Positions 16,784 to 24,493 of a DNA stretch of 24,908 bases are shown one piece after another. This DNA is from GWF2-33-9 sp964405755 (GTDB taxonomy: Bacteria > Bacteroidota > Ignavibacteria > Kapaibacteriales > UBA2268). The notes beneath the pieces are model-generated. The model saw only the letters and a program-made list of their open reading frames with translations. It was not told the DNA's origin and ran no database searches. Position 1 is the first letter of the stretch; each line of letters starts with the position of its first letter. Both the position numbers and the translations under genes were made by a program. The stretch is taken from contig CAYOPF010000028.1 of the NCBI GenBank assembly GCA_964405755.1, positions 1 to 24,908 on the forward strand, written 5' to 3'.

Positions 16784-18136
16784 ATGAATTTCAGTTCTAA
16801 ACTTTTTCTAGGATTATTTACTTTAATTTTTGCAGCATTATTGTATTCTTGTTCGGATGATACTTCCAACAACACACCTACCGATGATAACTTGATAAAA
16901 ATCTCTGTTTTCTCCGACCCTCATTTATACGATGCTTCCTTGGGTACAAGCGGAGAAGCTTTCCAAATGTACCTTGCAAGCGATCGCAAGATGATTGCCG
17001 AAAGTGAAGCGATTTTAAAATCAATTGTTAATATGATTTCGACAGACGAATCGAAAGTGGTACTTGTTACTGGCGATTTAACCAAAGATGGAGAGTTGAA
17101 GAGTCATCAGCTGTTTGCATCTTACTTAAAACAATTAGAAGACAAAGGCAAAAAAGTATATGTTATTCCGGGAAATCACGATATTGAGAATCCAGAGTCG
17201 TACTCTTATCCAAGTGGATCCGCGCCCGTTAAAGTACCAGCAGTATCTGCTCAGGAATACAAAACAATATATTCAGAGTATGGTTACAAAGAAGCAATTG
17301 CAACAGATCCAAATGGTTCAATGAGTTACATAGTCGAACCAGTTAGTGGTGTTTGGTTATTTTGCCTTGATGCATGTCGCTGGAAGGAAAATTCTGGGAA
17401 ATCACATTCAGTAACAGCTGGCATTTTTGCTGATGCTACGTTTAATTGGATTAAAGAAAAACTGACTGAAGGAAAACAAAAGAATAAATTGATGATTGGA
17501 GCAGTTCACCATAATATTGCAGAGCACTTTAACGGACAGAAAATGCTTTTTTCTGAATATGTTATCGACAATTGGGAGACCGTTTCGAAGACATTTGCGG
17601 AATTAGGTATGAATGTAGTATTTACTGGTCACCACCATGCTCACGATGCTCGTAAGTACACTTCGGGCAATGACTTTATAGTTGATATGCAAACTAGCTC
17701 GACTGTAACTTGGCCTTCAGCAATCCGAAGAGCTGTTATAGATAAGAACTGGGTTATGAATGTAAAATCCGAAAAAGTTACCAACATTACCTACGATACG
17801 AAAGGTGTGGCATTTCAGGACTATGCAAAAAATTATTTCACAGGCGGTATGCCATTAATAATCCAAGCATATTTAAAACAAATGGGATTACCAGATGCTG
17901 CAATTCAGTTACTTTCGCCTGTTGTGTTGGATGCTTATGTTTCCTATACTCACGGGAATGAAGACCAGTTCTATTCAGCTGAGAAAAAAGCTGCACTCGA
18001 ACAAGTTAAAGCTATTCTTGGTTCCAATCCTCAACTTGCACCATTGATAATGATTTTGGAAGGAATGTATAAAGACTTAGAACCAAACGACTACGAATTT
18101 TCTATAAATCTGAAAACGGGTGCTATTAGTAATTAA
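16784..18136 (+). CDS. Lipoprotein calcineurin-like metallophosphoesterase
   Basis: This 450-residue protein has a lipoprotein signal ending ALLYSC (Cys23). After the cysteine comes SDD, which resembles the Bacteroidota lipoprotein export signal that sends proteins to the outer face of the outer membrane. The metallophosphoesterase core has all five metal-ligand blocks: SDPHLYD (Asp45, His47), GDLTKDGE (97-104), GNHD (130-133), AVHHN (His242) and GHHHAHDA (282-289). Members hydrolyse phosphomono- or diesters with two metal ions; the substrate here is unknown. A C-terminal extension of about 120 residues follows the core. The frame is open upstream to a TTG at 16760, but the ATG at 16784 gives a proper signal peptide. 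It stands alone and ends in a strong terminator. Confidence 0.9.
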   Translation: MNFSSKLFLGLFTLIFAALLYSCSDDTSNNTPTDDNLIKISVFSDPHLYDASLGTSGEAFQMYLASDRKMIAESEAILKSIVNMISTDESKVVLVTGDLTKDGELKSHQLFASYLKQLEDKGKKVYVIPGNHDIENPESYSYPSGSAPVKVPAVSAQEYKTIYSEYGYKEAIATDPNGSMSYIVEPVSGVWLFCLDACRWKENSGKSHSVTAGIFADATFNWIKEKLTEGKQKNKLMIGAVHHNIAEHFNGQKMLFSEYVIDNWETVSKTFAELGMNVVFTGHHHAHDARKYTSGNDFIVDMQTSSTVTWPSAIRRAVIDKNWVMNVKSEKVTNITYDTKGVAFQDYAKNYFTGGMPLIIQAYLKQMGLPDAAIQLLSPVVLDAYVSYTHGNEDQFYSAEKKAALEQVKAILGSNPQLAPLIMILEGMYKDLEPNDYEFSINLKTGAISN

Positions 18137-18164
18137 GTTAGTATTTGGATAATAATTTAGAGAG

Positions 18165-18189
18165 GCTGTCCCGAAAGGACAGCTTTTTT
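18165..18189 (+). terminator. Intrinsic terminator after the metallophosphoesterase gene
   Basis: A perfect 7-base-pair stem GCTGTCC / GGACAGC with a CGAAA loop is followed by TTTTTT. It starts 28 bases after the stop codon at 18136. Read from the other strand the same stem ends lysC transcription only weakly, because a clean U tract is missing on that side. Confidence 0.92.
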
Positions 18190-18193
18190 CATG

Positions 18194-19569
18194 TTAAATA
18201 TCTTGAGACGATTCGTTCCCTTGCTCGCCAAGGACAATCCAATCATTGATTTTATTTAGCAATTCTATGTTTTCATTATTATAAGATTCGATTATTATCA
18301 GATTTCGCTTTGGACTTTGGTACAATATGCTAGATTTGTAGGAAGTAAGTAAATCGTTTATTTTATTGGATATTTGCAAATCAAATTCGATGCCTGTGAT
18401 GCCAAGTAGTATCACCTGGTCGGTCAATTCATAAAAATAGTTTCCACAAGCATTTGTAAAATTATTAATATAACCACATTCTTTGTCCATCCAAACCGAC
18501 AATCCTTCGGGTAAAATTACGGAGTAATATACCTTGAAGTCGAATCTGGCAATTGTAGATAATATTTCTGACGCTTTTCGGCAAAGTTGTCGTAACTATA
18601 AAGAGGAAAATCTATCCTAATGCACTTAATGTTAATAATCGAGTGTGGTTTGGGTGTTGGATTATCTATATAATTTACAATTGTTGTGCCTTGATTGCTG
18701 GGATTGAATGTATTCAGTACTTTAATCGGTATTCCTGTTTCAATTGCTGGCAACAAGGTGTTGGGGTGAATAACTTTTGCTCCAAAGTAAGCCAATTGCC
18801 TTACCTCATTGAATTCCATAATCTCTATAGTTTTGGTTCGTTTCACAGTTCTTGGGTCTGCAGTTAATATTCCGTTAACATCTGTCCATATTTGTATTTC
18901 TTTGGCATTTGTTAAATTCCCTACTATAGCGGCTGTATAGTCCGACCCTCCTCTTCCCAGTGTTGTAGTCCTTCCGGATAAATCTGAACCAACAAAACCT
19001 TGGGTAATCGCTAATTTTATTTTATTAAACTGCTGGCTTTCCAGATAATTAGTAATCTCATTTCTACTTAAATTAAAGTCCACATTAGCTGAATTAAAGT
19101 TAGAATCTGTTTTCATAAATTTCCGTGCATCCCACCAAACGCTTTGCAATCCTTGCGATAAACAATAATAATGAAAAATGGTTGTTGAAAGCAATTCGCC
19201 GAAGCTCATCACTTTGTCCAATGCTCGGGGCGTAGTTTCTTTTAAAAAAAATATTCCTTCGATAAACTTGTCCAATTCTTCAATTAATTTAAAAATAGTT
19301 TGTTTGGCTTCTTCGTGGTATTTATTATTTGCCAACAAATCGTCCACAACTTGAATATGGTGGGTGGAAATTTTTTCTAATGTTGCTTTCATCTCATTGG
19401 ATTGGTTCTGCCAAGCATAATTCAAAAGGATAATCAAACTGTCGGTTATTCCAGAACAGGCTGAAAGAACCACAATTTGCTCCTCCTTGTTATTCGAAAC
19501 AATTGAAAATACTTGTTGCATTGCAGCTGTGTTCGTAACCGAGGTACCGCCAAATTTTAAAACTATCAT
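18194..19569 (-). CDS. lysC: Aspartate kinase, interrupted by a -1 frameshift before the C-terminal ACT region
   Basis: Aspartate kinase phosphorylates L-aspartate in the first step to Lys, Thr, Met and diaminopimelate. The first frame (19569-18517) starts MIVLKFGGTSV and contains GRGGSDYTAA (near 204), IWTDVNGILTADPR and FGAKVIHPNTLLPA. It reads into nonsense after LYSYDNFAEK and stops at 18517. In the shifted frame the protein continues as ASEILSTIARFDFKV, then LPEGLSVWMDKECG, and runs through an ACT-type domain to a stop at 18194. Adding one A to the AAAA run (coding strand; plus-strand T run at 18575-18578) restores one protein of about 458 residues, the normal length. So the piece 18194-18502 is not a separate gene. 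Either a homopolymer sequencing error or a real mutation that removes the allosteric domain could explain it. It is last in a four-gene minus-strand set. Confidence 0.9.
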
Positions 19570-19592
19570 GAGTGTATCTTGAGAATTAAATA

Positions 19593-20201
19593 TTAAAAAT
19601 GAAAATCTAAATAATTTGAAACTTCTTCGTATTTCTTAAAGTGTTTTAGGGCATTATCTTTTATAAGAACATCTGCAGCAAGTTTTGCCACAACCACATC
19701 AATCCCGTATTTATATGCAAAATGCCAAATATCGATTCCACTAAAAGCAATTTCGAGAGCAAGCAATTGGTGCAGGTCGAGTTTTTGATTTGATTCAAAT
19801 CTGCCCCGAGCCGATTCGAGAACTTCTTTGGAATGGTCGGCATTCATCATTCCAATATTAAAATAATAATTATCGTTATATATCAAGTCGCAGATAGGAA
19901 ATCCATTGGAGTTGGACTGATAAACTAACAACGGTAAAAAGGAGAGCGAAACTACGTAAGGTGGGATACTTTCGTCGCCCCAGAGGTCGTTCCAAATTTC
20001 GAAATCTACTTGTTTAATCCATTCGAAAAATTCGATTTCCCGCTCCGATAGCATCATCATGGCATTAGAGTTCATATTCCTAATCACTTCAATCGCTTGT
20101 TGTGGAGTTAGTTCTTCAAATACTTTTTCTTCGAAAACTACCCATTGATTGTTTTGTAATTCGCTTTTGGCAAAGTCGATAATATTCTGTATCATATTCA
20201 T
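19593..20201 (-). CDS. Hypothetical 202-residue protein
   Basis: I do not recognise this family. It has no signal peptide, no clear membrane helix and no known motif. The protein is acidic and mostly helical by composition, with many aromatic residues (FEWIKQVDFEIWNDLWGDE, IDIWHFAYKYGID). The start at 20201 (MNMIQN) could also be the second Met at 20195. It lies 20 bases after the lhgO stop and 23 bases before the lysC start on the same strand, so it is very probably co-transcribed with both. Codon use and base composition look like its neighbours, and the intact frame between two close genes supports it being real. Confidence 0.72.
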   Translation of the reverse strand: MNMIQNIIDFAKSELQNNQWVVFEEKVFEELTPQQAIEVIRNMNSNAMMMLSEREIEFFEWIKQVDFEIWNDLWGDESIPPYVVSLSFLPLLVYQSNSNGFPICDLIYNDNYYFNIGMMNADHSKEVLESARGRFESNQKLDLHQLLALEIAFSGIDIWHFAYKYGIDVVVAKLAADVLIKDNALKHFKKYEEVSNYLDFHF

Positions 20202-20221
20202 TTGAAATAACTTATTAACGT

Positions 20222-21346
20222 TTATAGGTTGTTTATTATTTTCTCAACATATTTTGCAATTGCCAGCGACGACGTGAGACCCGGAGATTCTATACCAATT
20301 AAGTTAATAAAACCATTAAAACCCAGTTTATCTTCATTTTGAATTACGAAGTCCCTAAAGGGCTCTCCTTTTTTTTGTAATTTTGCTCTTATTCCAGCCT
20401 GGTCGGGAGATAGGTCAGTTCTTTTAAGATTAGGTATATACTTCACAGCAGACTTGTAGAACAGGTCCAGTCTGCTTTTGGGTATTTGATAATTTTCTAT
20501 CTTGGTTTTCAAATATTCAACATCAGGACCTAATTTCAAATATCCATTTAAATCCTTTGTTATGTGAATTCCGATTCCAGTAAAATTCTTTTCGGGCACC
20601 GGATATATCAATCTGTGAGTAAAATTACGGTACTGGCCACTCAGTCGAAAATAATGACCTCGCACAAAACTAATTTCGTATTTGTTTTCTACTATGTTAA
20701 TGCCTAATAACTGTGCGATTTTGTCTGCATACAACCCAGCACAATTTATAACTATCTCCGAGGTAACCTTGTAATATTCTGAATTGTTCGAAAACAATAT
20801 TTCGTAACCTCCAGCAATTTTTTCTATTTCAATCACTTCGGAATTATAGGAAATTACCACTTGATGATTTAATGCATATGTTTCCAAACTTTGCATATAT
20901 TCGTGAGAATTAACAATGCCGGTGGATTTCGAAAGTATTCCCTCGACCGCATAAATATTTGGTTCGAGCAAGCGGATTGTAGATTGGGATATTAACTCCA
21001 ATGATTTCAGACCATTAAGATTGCCTTGGATATATATGCTGTAGAGATTGTCCATTTCGTCCGGCGATGTTGCGACAATCAACTTTTCACAATTATCGTG
21101 ACCAATTTTGTACCACTCGCACCAATTGTAGAGCATTTTATTGCCTTCTACGCATAATCTTGCTTTAAGTGAGCTTGCGGGATAATACATACCTGCGTGA
21201 ATAACTTCGCTGTTCCGCGAACTTTGGTCTTTGCCAAAACTTTCGTGCCTTTCGAGTAATATTATATTCCTGTTATGTTTGGATAGCTCGGCAGCAATTG
21301 CCAAGCCAACTACTCCAGCACCAATTATAATAATATTCGTATCCAT
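20222..21346 (-). CDS. lhgO: L-2-hydroxyglutarate dehydrogenase/oxidase (LhgO family FAD enzyme)
   Basis: This 374-residue flavoprotein of the DAO/glycerol-3-phosphate dehydrogenase superfamily is predicted to oxidise L-2-hydroxyglutarate to 2-oxoglutarate, either repairing a by-product or serving glutarate catabolism. It opens with the FAD dinucleotide fold IIIIGAGVVGLAIAAEL and shows the LhgO hallmark SSRNSEVIHAGMYY followed by LKARLCVEGN. Later come VINCAGLYADKIAQ, YPVPEKNFTGIGIHITKD and LKLGPDVEYL. The C-terminal GIESPGLTSSLAIAKYV matches the end of the family's FAD domain. The ATG directly follows the transporter's TAG with no space, so the two are coupled. The related gcdH of the same catabolic theme lies 17 kb away, so any link is only suggestive. 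A generic amino-acid oxidase is less likely. Confidence 0.87.
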   Translation of the reverse strand: MDTNIIIIGAGVVGLAIAAELSKHNRNIILLERHESFGKDQSSRNSEVIHAGMYYPASSLKARLCVEGNKMLYNWCEWYKIGHDNCEKLIVATSPDEMDNLYSIYIQGNLNGLKSLELISQSTIRLLEPNIYAVEGILSKSTGIVNSHEYMQSLETYALNHQVVISYNSEVIEIEKIAGGYEILFSNNSEYYKVTSEIVINCAGLYADKIAQLLGINIVENKYEISFVRGHYFRLSGQYRNFTHRLIYPVPEKNFTGIGIHITKDLNGYLKLGPDVEYLKTKIENYQIPKSRLDLFYKSAVKYIPNLKRTDLSPDQAGIRAKLQKKGEPFRDFVIQNEDKLGFNGFINLIGIESPGLTSSLAIAKYVEKIINNL

Positions 21347-22597
21347 CTATAATAAAATACTAGCAATAGTCGCAGTTAATACATTAACAATAGCACCAAC
21401 GAACATTGCTTTGAACCCAAGTTGGGCAATTTCGGATTTTTTCGATGGTACCAATGCTCCCAAACCACCAATTTGAATGGCAATGGACGAAAAATTAGCA
21501 AATCCACAAACAGCAAAAGCAGCCAGGCGTGCTGTTCGGTCGCTAATTGTTCCGTTCTTTATCATTTCTCCCAAATCTGCAAAAGCAATAAACTCATTTA
21601 GACTTACCTTTGTTCCTAACAAGCTGCCAAAAGCCTGCACCTCGTTGGTTGGTACTCCCACTAGAAAAGCAAATGGCGAAAAAATAATTCCAAGAAATGC
21701 CTTCATACTGCTCGGAAAACCATCCCAGCCTAAATTTGCAAATATTTGGTGCAGAAACACAAATAACTGATCGGCCAATGCAATAATCGAAACAAATGCT
21801 ATCAGCATCGCCATTATATTTAATGCCAATTTCAAACCATCTCCAGCACCGTCGGTAAGTGCAACGAGCACATTGTCGGCTTTGGGAGTTTTAATTTCTT
21901 GTAATTCTTTCAGTGATTTACCTTGAGAAGTAGGAGGCACAACAATTTTACTTAACATCAAGCCGCCCGGAACAGAAATTAAACTTGCTGTGATTAAATA
22001 ATCAGCCGGTATGCCCATCTGTATATAGGCCGCCATCACTCCACCGGCAATAGTTGCAAATCCTCCAACCATTATTGTGTGCATCTCGCTTCTCGAAGTA
22101 TCGGCCAGGTAGTATCTAACCATAAGTGGTGCTTCTGTCTGACCCAAAAAAACATTGGACGCTGCCGACAATGATTCTACTCCGGTCGTCTTCATCGTTT
22201 TTTGCATAATCCATGCCATCCCATATACTATTCGCTGCATTACCCCATAATGATATAATACAGAAACAAAAGCCGAGAAAAACACAATTGTCGAGGTTAC
22301 AATGATTGCAAACTGGAACCCGAATATTGCTTGTTTGCTACTATCTGGTATGCTTCCAAACAAAAATGCAGCTCCCTTCATTGAATAATTCAAGAAAAGC
22401 GATATTTGCTGGCCGAACCATTCAAAAAGCTGAACTCCCCACTCCACATTAAGAATAAAGAATCCCAATGAGAATTGAAGAATAAGGCCCCATATTACAA
22501 TTCGGAAAGGAAAATTTTTACGGTTCTCTGAAATTAACCATAACAGTGCCATTAAAACGAATATTCCAAAGAAGCTGAGAATTTTTTGTAAAAGCAT
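21347..22597 (-). CDS. Concentrative nucleoside transporter (NupC/CNT family)
   Basis: This 416-residue inner-membrane protein with about eight to ten hydrophobic helices is predicted to take up nucleosides with H+ or Na+. The family's conserved stretches are clear: ASNVFLGQTEAPLMVRYYL, GFATIAGGVMAAYI, GVPTNEVQAFGSLLGTKV followed by SLNEFIAFADL, and CGFANFSSIAIQIGGLGAL. These carry the nucleoside- and cation-binding residues of the CNT fold. Length and motif order are normal. It is the first gene of a minus-strand set and is joined directly to lhgO. Its own promoter probably lies within the 65 bases upstream. Confidence 0.93.
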   Translation of the reverse strand: MLLQKILSFFGIFVLMALLWLISENRKNFPFRIVIWGLILQFSLGFFILNVEWGVQLFEWFGQQISLFLNYSMKGAAFLFGSIPDSSKQAIFGFQFAIIVTSTIVFFSAFVSVLYHYGVMQRIVYGMAWIMQKTMKTTGVESLSAASNVFLGQTEAPLMVRYYLADTSRSEMHTIMVGGFATIAGGVMAAYIQMGIPADYLITASLISVPGGLMLSKIVVPPTSQGKSLKELQEIKTPKADNVLVALTDGAGDGLKLALNIMAMLIAFVSIIALADQLFVFLHQIFANLGWDGFPSSMKAFLGIIFSPFAFLVGVPTNEVQAFGSLLGTKVSLNEFIAFADLGEMIKNGTISDRTARLAAFAVCGFANFSSIAIQIGGLGALVPSKKSEIAQLGFKAMFVGAIVNVLTATIASILL

Positions 22598-22622
22598 TAG
22601 AATTTTGTTATTTTAAAAAAAA

Positions 22623-22630
22623 CAAAATTA
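22623..22630 (-). promoter_or_regulatory. Bacteroidota-type -7 box (TAATTTTG) for the transporter operon
   Basis: The minus strand reads TAATTTTG here, 25 bases before the transporter ATG (22595-22597). It is an exact TAnnTTTG match without a recognisable -33 element. Confidence 0.5.
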
Positions 22631-22662
22631 AAGAAAAAGTTTGTTCTAAAGAATTATGATTA

Positions 22663-22851
22663 TTAGTTAATTTGCTCGGGGATAGACTTACTGGAAGCAA
22701 ACCCTCCTAAAAGAAAGAATGTTATACCGATAATTAACAATCCAGGAGCTGAAATATCCCACATAAGCAGGTAGCCAACTCCATTGAGAAGTACCAAGCT
22801 AAACCCTACCAAGGATGTTGCTATTGCTATTATCTTTCTTTTATTTCTCAT
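22663..22851 (-). CDS. Small two-helix membrane protein, function unknown
   Basis: This 62-residue frame starts with the basic MRNKRKII and has two hydrophobic segments (about 7-29 and 34-52) separated by WDISAPG, then a short polar tail. This is a plausible small inner-membrane protein with both ends in the cytoplasm. It has its own ATG and sits 65 bases upstream of the transporter gene on the same strand. Upstream on the minus strand a near match to the -7 box (TAATTTTC) is present. I do not recognise the family. The membrane pattern and the Bacteroidota-like arrangement support it as real, but a chance frame cannot be excluded. Confidence 0.55.
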   Translation of the reverse strand: MRNKRKIIAIATSLVGFSLVLLNGVGYLLMWDISAPGLLIIGITFFLLGGFASSKSIPEQIN

Positions 22852-23054
22852 TTTTATGTTAATTCAATTATATATATTGCCAAACGAAAATTATGCCAAA
22901 AATGTTACAAATAATTTAAAATTTTAAAAAGTGCTGCATATTCAATATTCATGGGGTATATAGCATAATTTAATTAAATCGTGAAAACCCGCAAATTGTG
23001 TTATGTTGTGGTAAAAATAATACACATATATTAATCTTTTTACATACTTTATGA

Positions 23055-23089
23055 AATAACTCAATAATTATTGAGATGCAATAACTCAA
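23055..23089. repeat. Palindrome CTCAATAATTATTGAG with flanking direct repeats
   Basis: CTCAATAATTATTGAG (23060-23075) is a perfect 16-base palindrome. AATAACTCAA occurs twice, at 23055-23064 and 23080-23089, 25 bases apart start to start. The first copy overlaps the left arm of the palindrome. This spacing is compatible with binding of a dimeric regulator on one face of DNA. It lies about 105 bases upstream of the sigma -7 box. Confidence 0.6.
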
Positions 23090-23193
23090 AGATTAGCTTA
23101 AGTAATCAATTTGATTTTTGGATTAATAATTTTTTCGAGATATGTTTACACGGTGAATAAAAAAATGGGACAAAAATTAAACCTTTTTCTTTG

Positions 23194-23201
23194 TAATTTT
23201 G
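23194..23201 (+). promoter_or_regulatory. Bacteroidota-type -7 box (TAATTTTG) for the ECF sigma operon
   Basis: TAATTTTG is an exact TAnnTTTG match, 26 bases before the TTG start at 23228. It suggests expression from the housekeeping sigma factor. A separate self-recognised ECF promoter was not identified. Confidence 0.5.
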
Positions 23202-23227
23202 TCTAATAGTTAAACGAGCAAACAAAT

Positions 23228-23794
23228 TTGAACGAAGACACACTATACATAAAAGAGTATCTCGAAAACCGAAGCGAGCAAGCAGCTTATAATTTAGTTA
23301 AGAAATACCGCAAATTTGTTTACTTGATTGTTCTTCAAAAAATTAATAATACCGACGATGCTAAAGACATAGCTCAGGATATTTTCATCAAGGTATTGAA
23401 TATTTTGAACAAATTCGACAACCGTAGTTCTTTTAAAACCTGGCTTTATCGGATAGCAGTAAACGAAACTGTTAATGTTCTGAGAAAAAAGAAAGTTCGT
23501 CAATTTTTTTCGCTTAGCCACAACGAAGAAGACGAAAACCAACCGCAGTTCAAAGATGAATCACCAAATCCCGAGGAAAGATACGAGGAATCGGAACTAC
23601 ATAAACAATTAATGAATGCATTGAACAAATTGCCACAAAAACAAAAAGAAACATTTATGTTCAGATATTTTGACGAGCTGACTTATGAGGAAATTTCGGA
23701 AATAACTGGTGTGAGTGTTGGAGCGCTGAAAGCAAATTATTTTCATGCAATCAAGAAATTATCAAGTTTATTGAAAAATGTAATAGGTAGATAA
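23228..23794 (+). CDS. RNA polymerase ECF sigma factor
   Basis: This is a 188-residue sigma-70 family factor of the ECF type. Region 2 lies at about 20-88, with the core-binding/-10 segment DDAKDIAQDIFIKVL and SSFKTWLYRIAVNETVNVLRK. A charged linker follows (about 95-122). Region 4 is at about 125-182, with LPQKQKETFMFRYFDELTYEEISEITGVSVGALKANYFHAIKKL (a helix-turn-helix for -35 recognition; stretch given as shorter motifs LTYEEISEITG and SVGALKAN). The start is TTG at 23228: an in-frame TAG at 23207-23209 closes the frame upstream and no ATG lies between. It abuts the anti-sigma gene (TAA then ATG with no space), so the two are co-translated. The target genes are unknown. Confidence 0.93.
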   Translation: MNEDTLYIKEYLENRSEQAAYNLVKKYRKFVYLIVLQKINNTDDAKDIAQDIFIKVLNILNKFDNRSSFKTWLYRIAVNETVNVLRKKKVRQFFSLSHNEEDENQPQFKDESPNPEERYEESELHKQLMNALNKLPQKQKETFMFRYFDELTYEEISEITGVSVGALKANYFHAIKKLSSLLKNVIGR

Positions 23795-24493
23795 ATGGAA
23801 GAATATAAAAAATACAACAGACACGAGATGGAAGAGAGACTTCCTGCCTATATTTTTGGCGAACTGTCCGAGTTAGAGAAAGATATATTCGACAAATCCT
23901 TGGCCGATTTTCCCGATATTCATGACGAAATCAAACAAGTTCGAAACACTTTCGTATTGCTCGACAAAATTGATTACGACAAATTACTATTCGATAAAAC
24001 CAAGGATATACCTTCGAGGGTTGCTCGCCAAGTTGCCAAAAATAATACACAGAAAAAGCTATCTTTCTTACCTCTCAGGTTTCTTGTTCCAGCTCTTATC
24101 ACCGCAGGAATATTGTTTGTTGTCGTTAAAACTGGATTTATGGACAATTATTGGAATGATGTAAAGCCAAAAACTTATAATCAAATATCTAAAAACTCCA
24201 AAATCGATGATGCAGTTAACGATATTTTAATGGACGACGAAGTTCAAAACGAAATAGCACAATCCAGCGATTACGACAATGCTCAAATTACAATTATCGA
24301 GGAAGGGGATTTTGAACAAAACATTGAAAATTATTATCAACAATTTATGTTTGGCGTCCATTCATACACTAACACATCGAATTCGCCTAATGTTGAATCT
24401 TACTTAACTTTAAATACTAATATAGAAAATGTTGATGAAGAAATTTTTGAACAAATAATAGAGGAGATAAAAAATGCTAACTTACAATTTTAA
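23795..24493 (+). CDS. Membrane anti-sigma factor without zinc ligands
   Basis: This 232-residue protein directly follows the ECF sigma gene. Residues 10-55 look like an anti-sigma domain: MEERLPAYIFGELSELEKD is followed by SLADFPDIHDEIKQV. The pattern matches the helix usually carrying HxxxCxxC, but here the cysteine positions are Phe and Ile, so it is a zinc-free form. One membrane helix follows (about 94-112, FLPLRFLVPALITAGILFVV), and the C-terminal 120 acidic residues should be periplasmic. The predicted role is to hold the sigma factor at the inner membrane until an envelope signal frees it. No recognisable sensor fold is seen in the periplasmic part. The call rests on position, the membrane helix and the N-terminal pattern. 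It overlaps the next gene by 20 bases. Confidence 0.82.
   Translation: MEEYKKYNRHEMEERLPAYIFGELSELEKDIFDKSLADFPDIHDEIKQVRNTFVLLDKIDYDKLLFDKTKDIPSRVARQVAKNNTQKKLSFLPLRFLVPALITAGILFVVVKTGFMDNYWNDVKPKTYNQISKNSKIDDAVNDILMDDEVQNEIAQSSDYDNAQITIIEEGDFEQNIENYYQQFMFGVHSYTNTSNSPNVESYLTLNTNIENVDEEIFEQIIEEIKNANLQF

Larger units (their letters stand above)
22852..23227. other. 376-base intergenic region between the small membrane protein and the ECF sigma gene
   Basis: This is the longest non-coding stretch in the window. It is very AT-rich. It holds the upstream region of the minus-strand gene, a palindrome with direct repeats (23055-23089) and the -7 box of the sigma gene (23194-23201). I see no tRNA, no intrinsic terminator, no CRISPR-like repeat and no open frame with coding character. 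Confidence 0.75.

Noticed and set aside
18194..18502. A separate 102-residue gene after the aspartate kinase
   Set aside because: In the shifted frame it continues upstream through LPEG and ARFDFKV and joins the kinase frame at an A run. It is the C-terminal ACT part of lysC.
18560..18600. Programmed -1 frameshifting in lysC
   Set aside because: The site is only GAAAAGC, without a full heptamer slip site or an evident downstream structure, and aspartate kinase is not known to use frameshifting.
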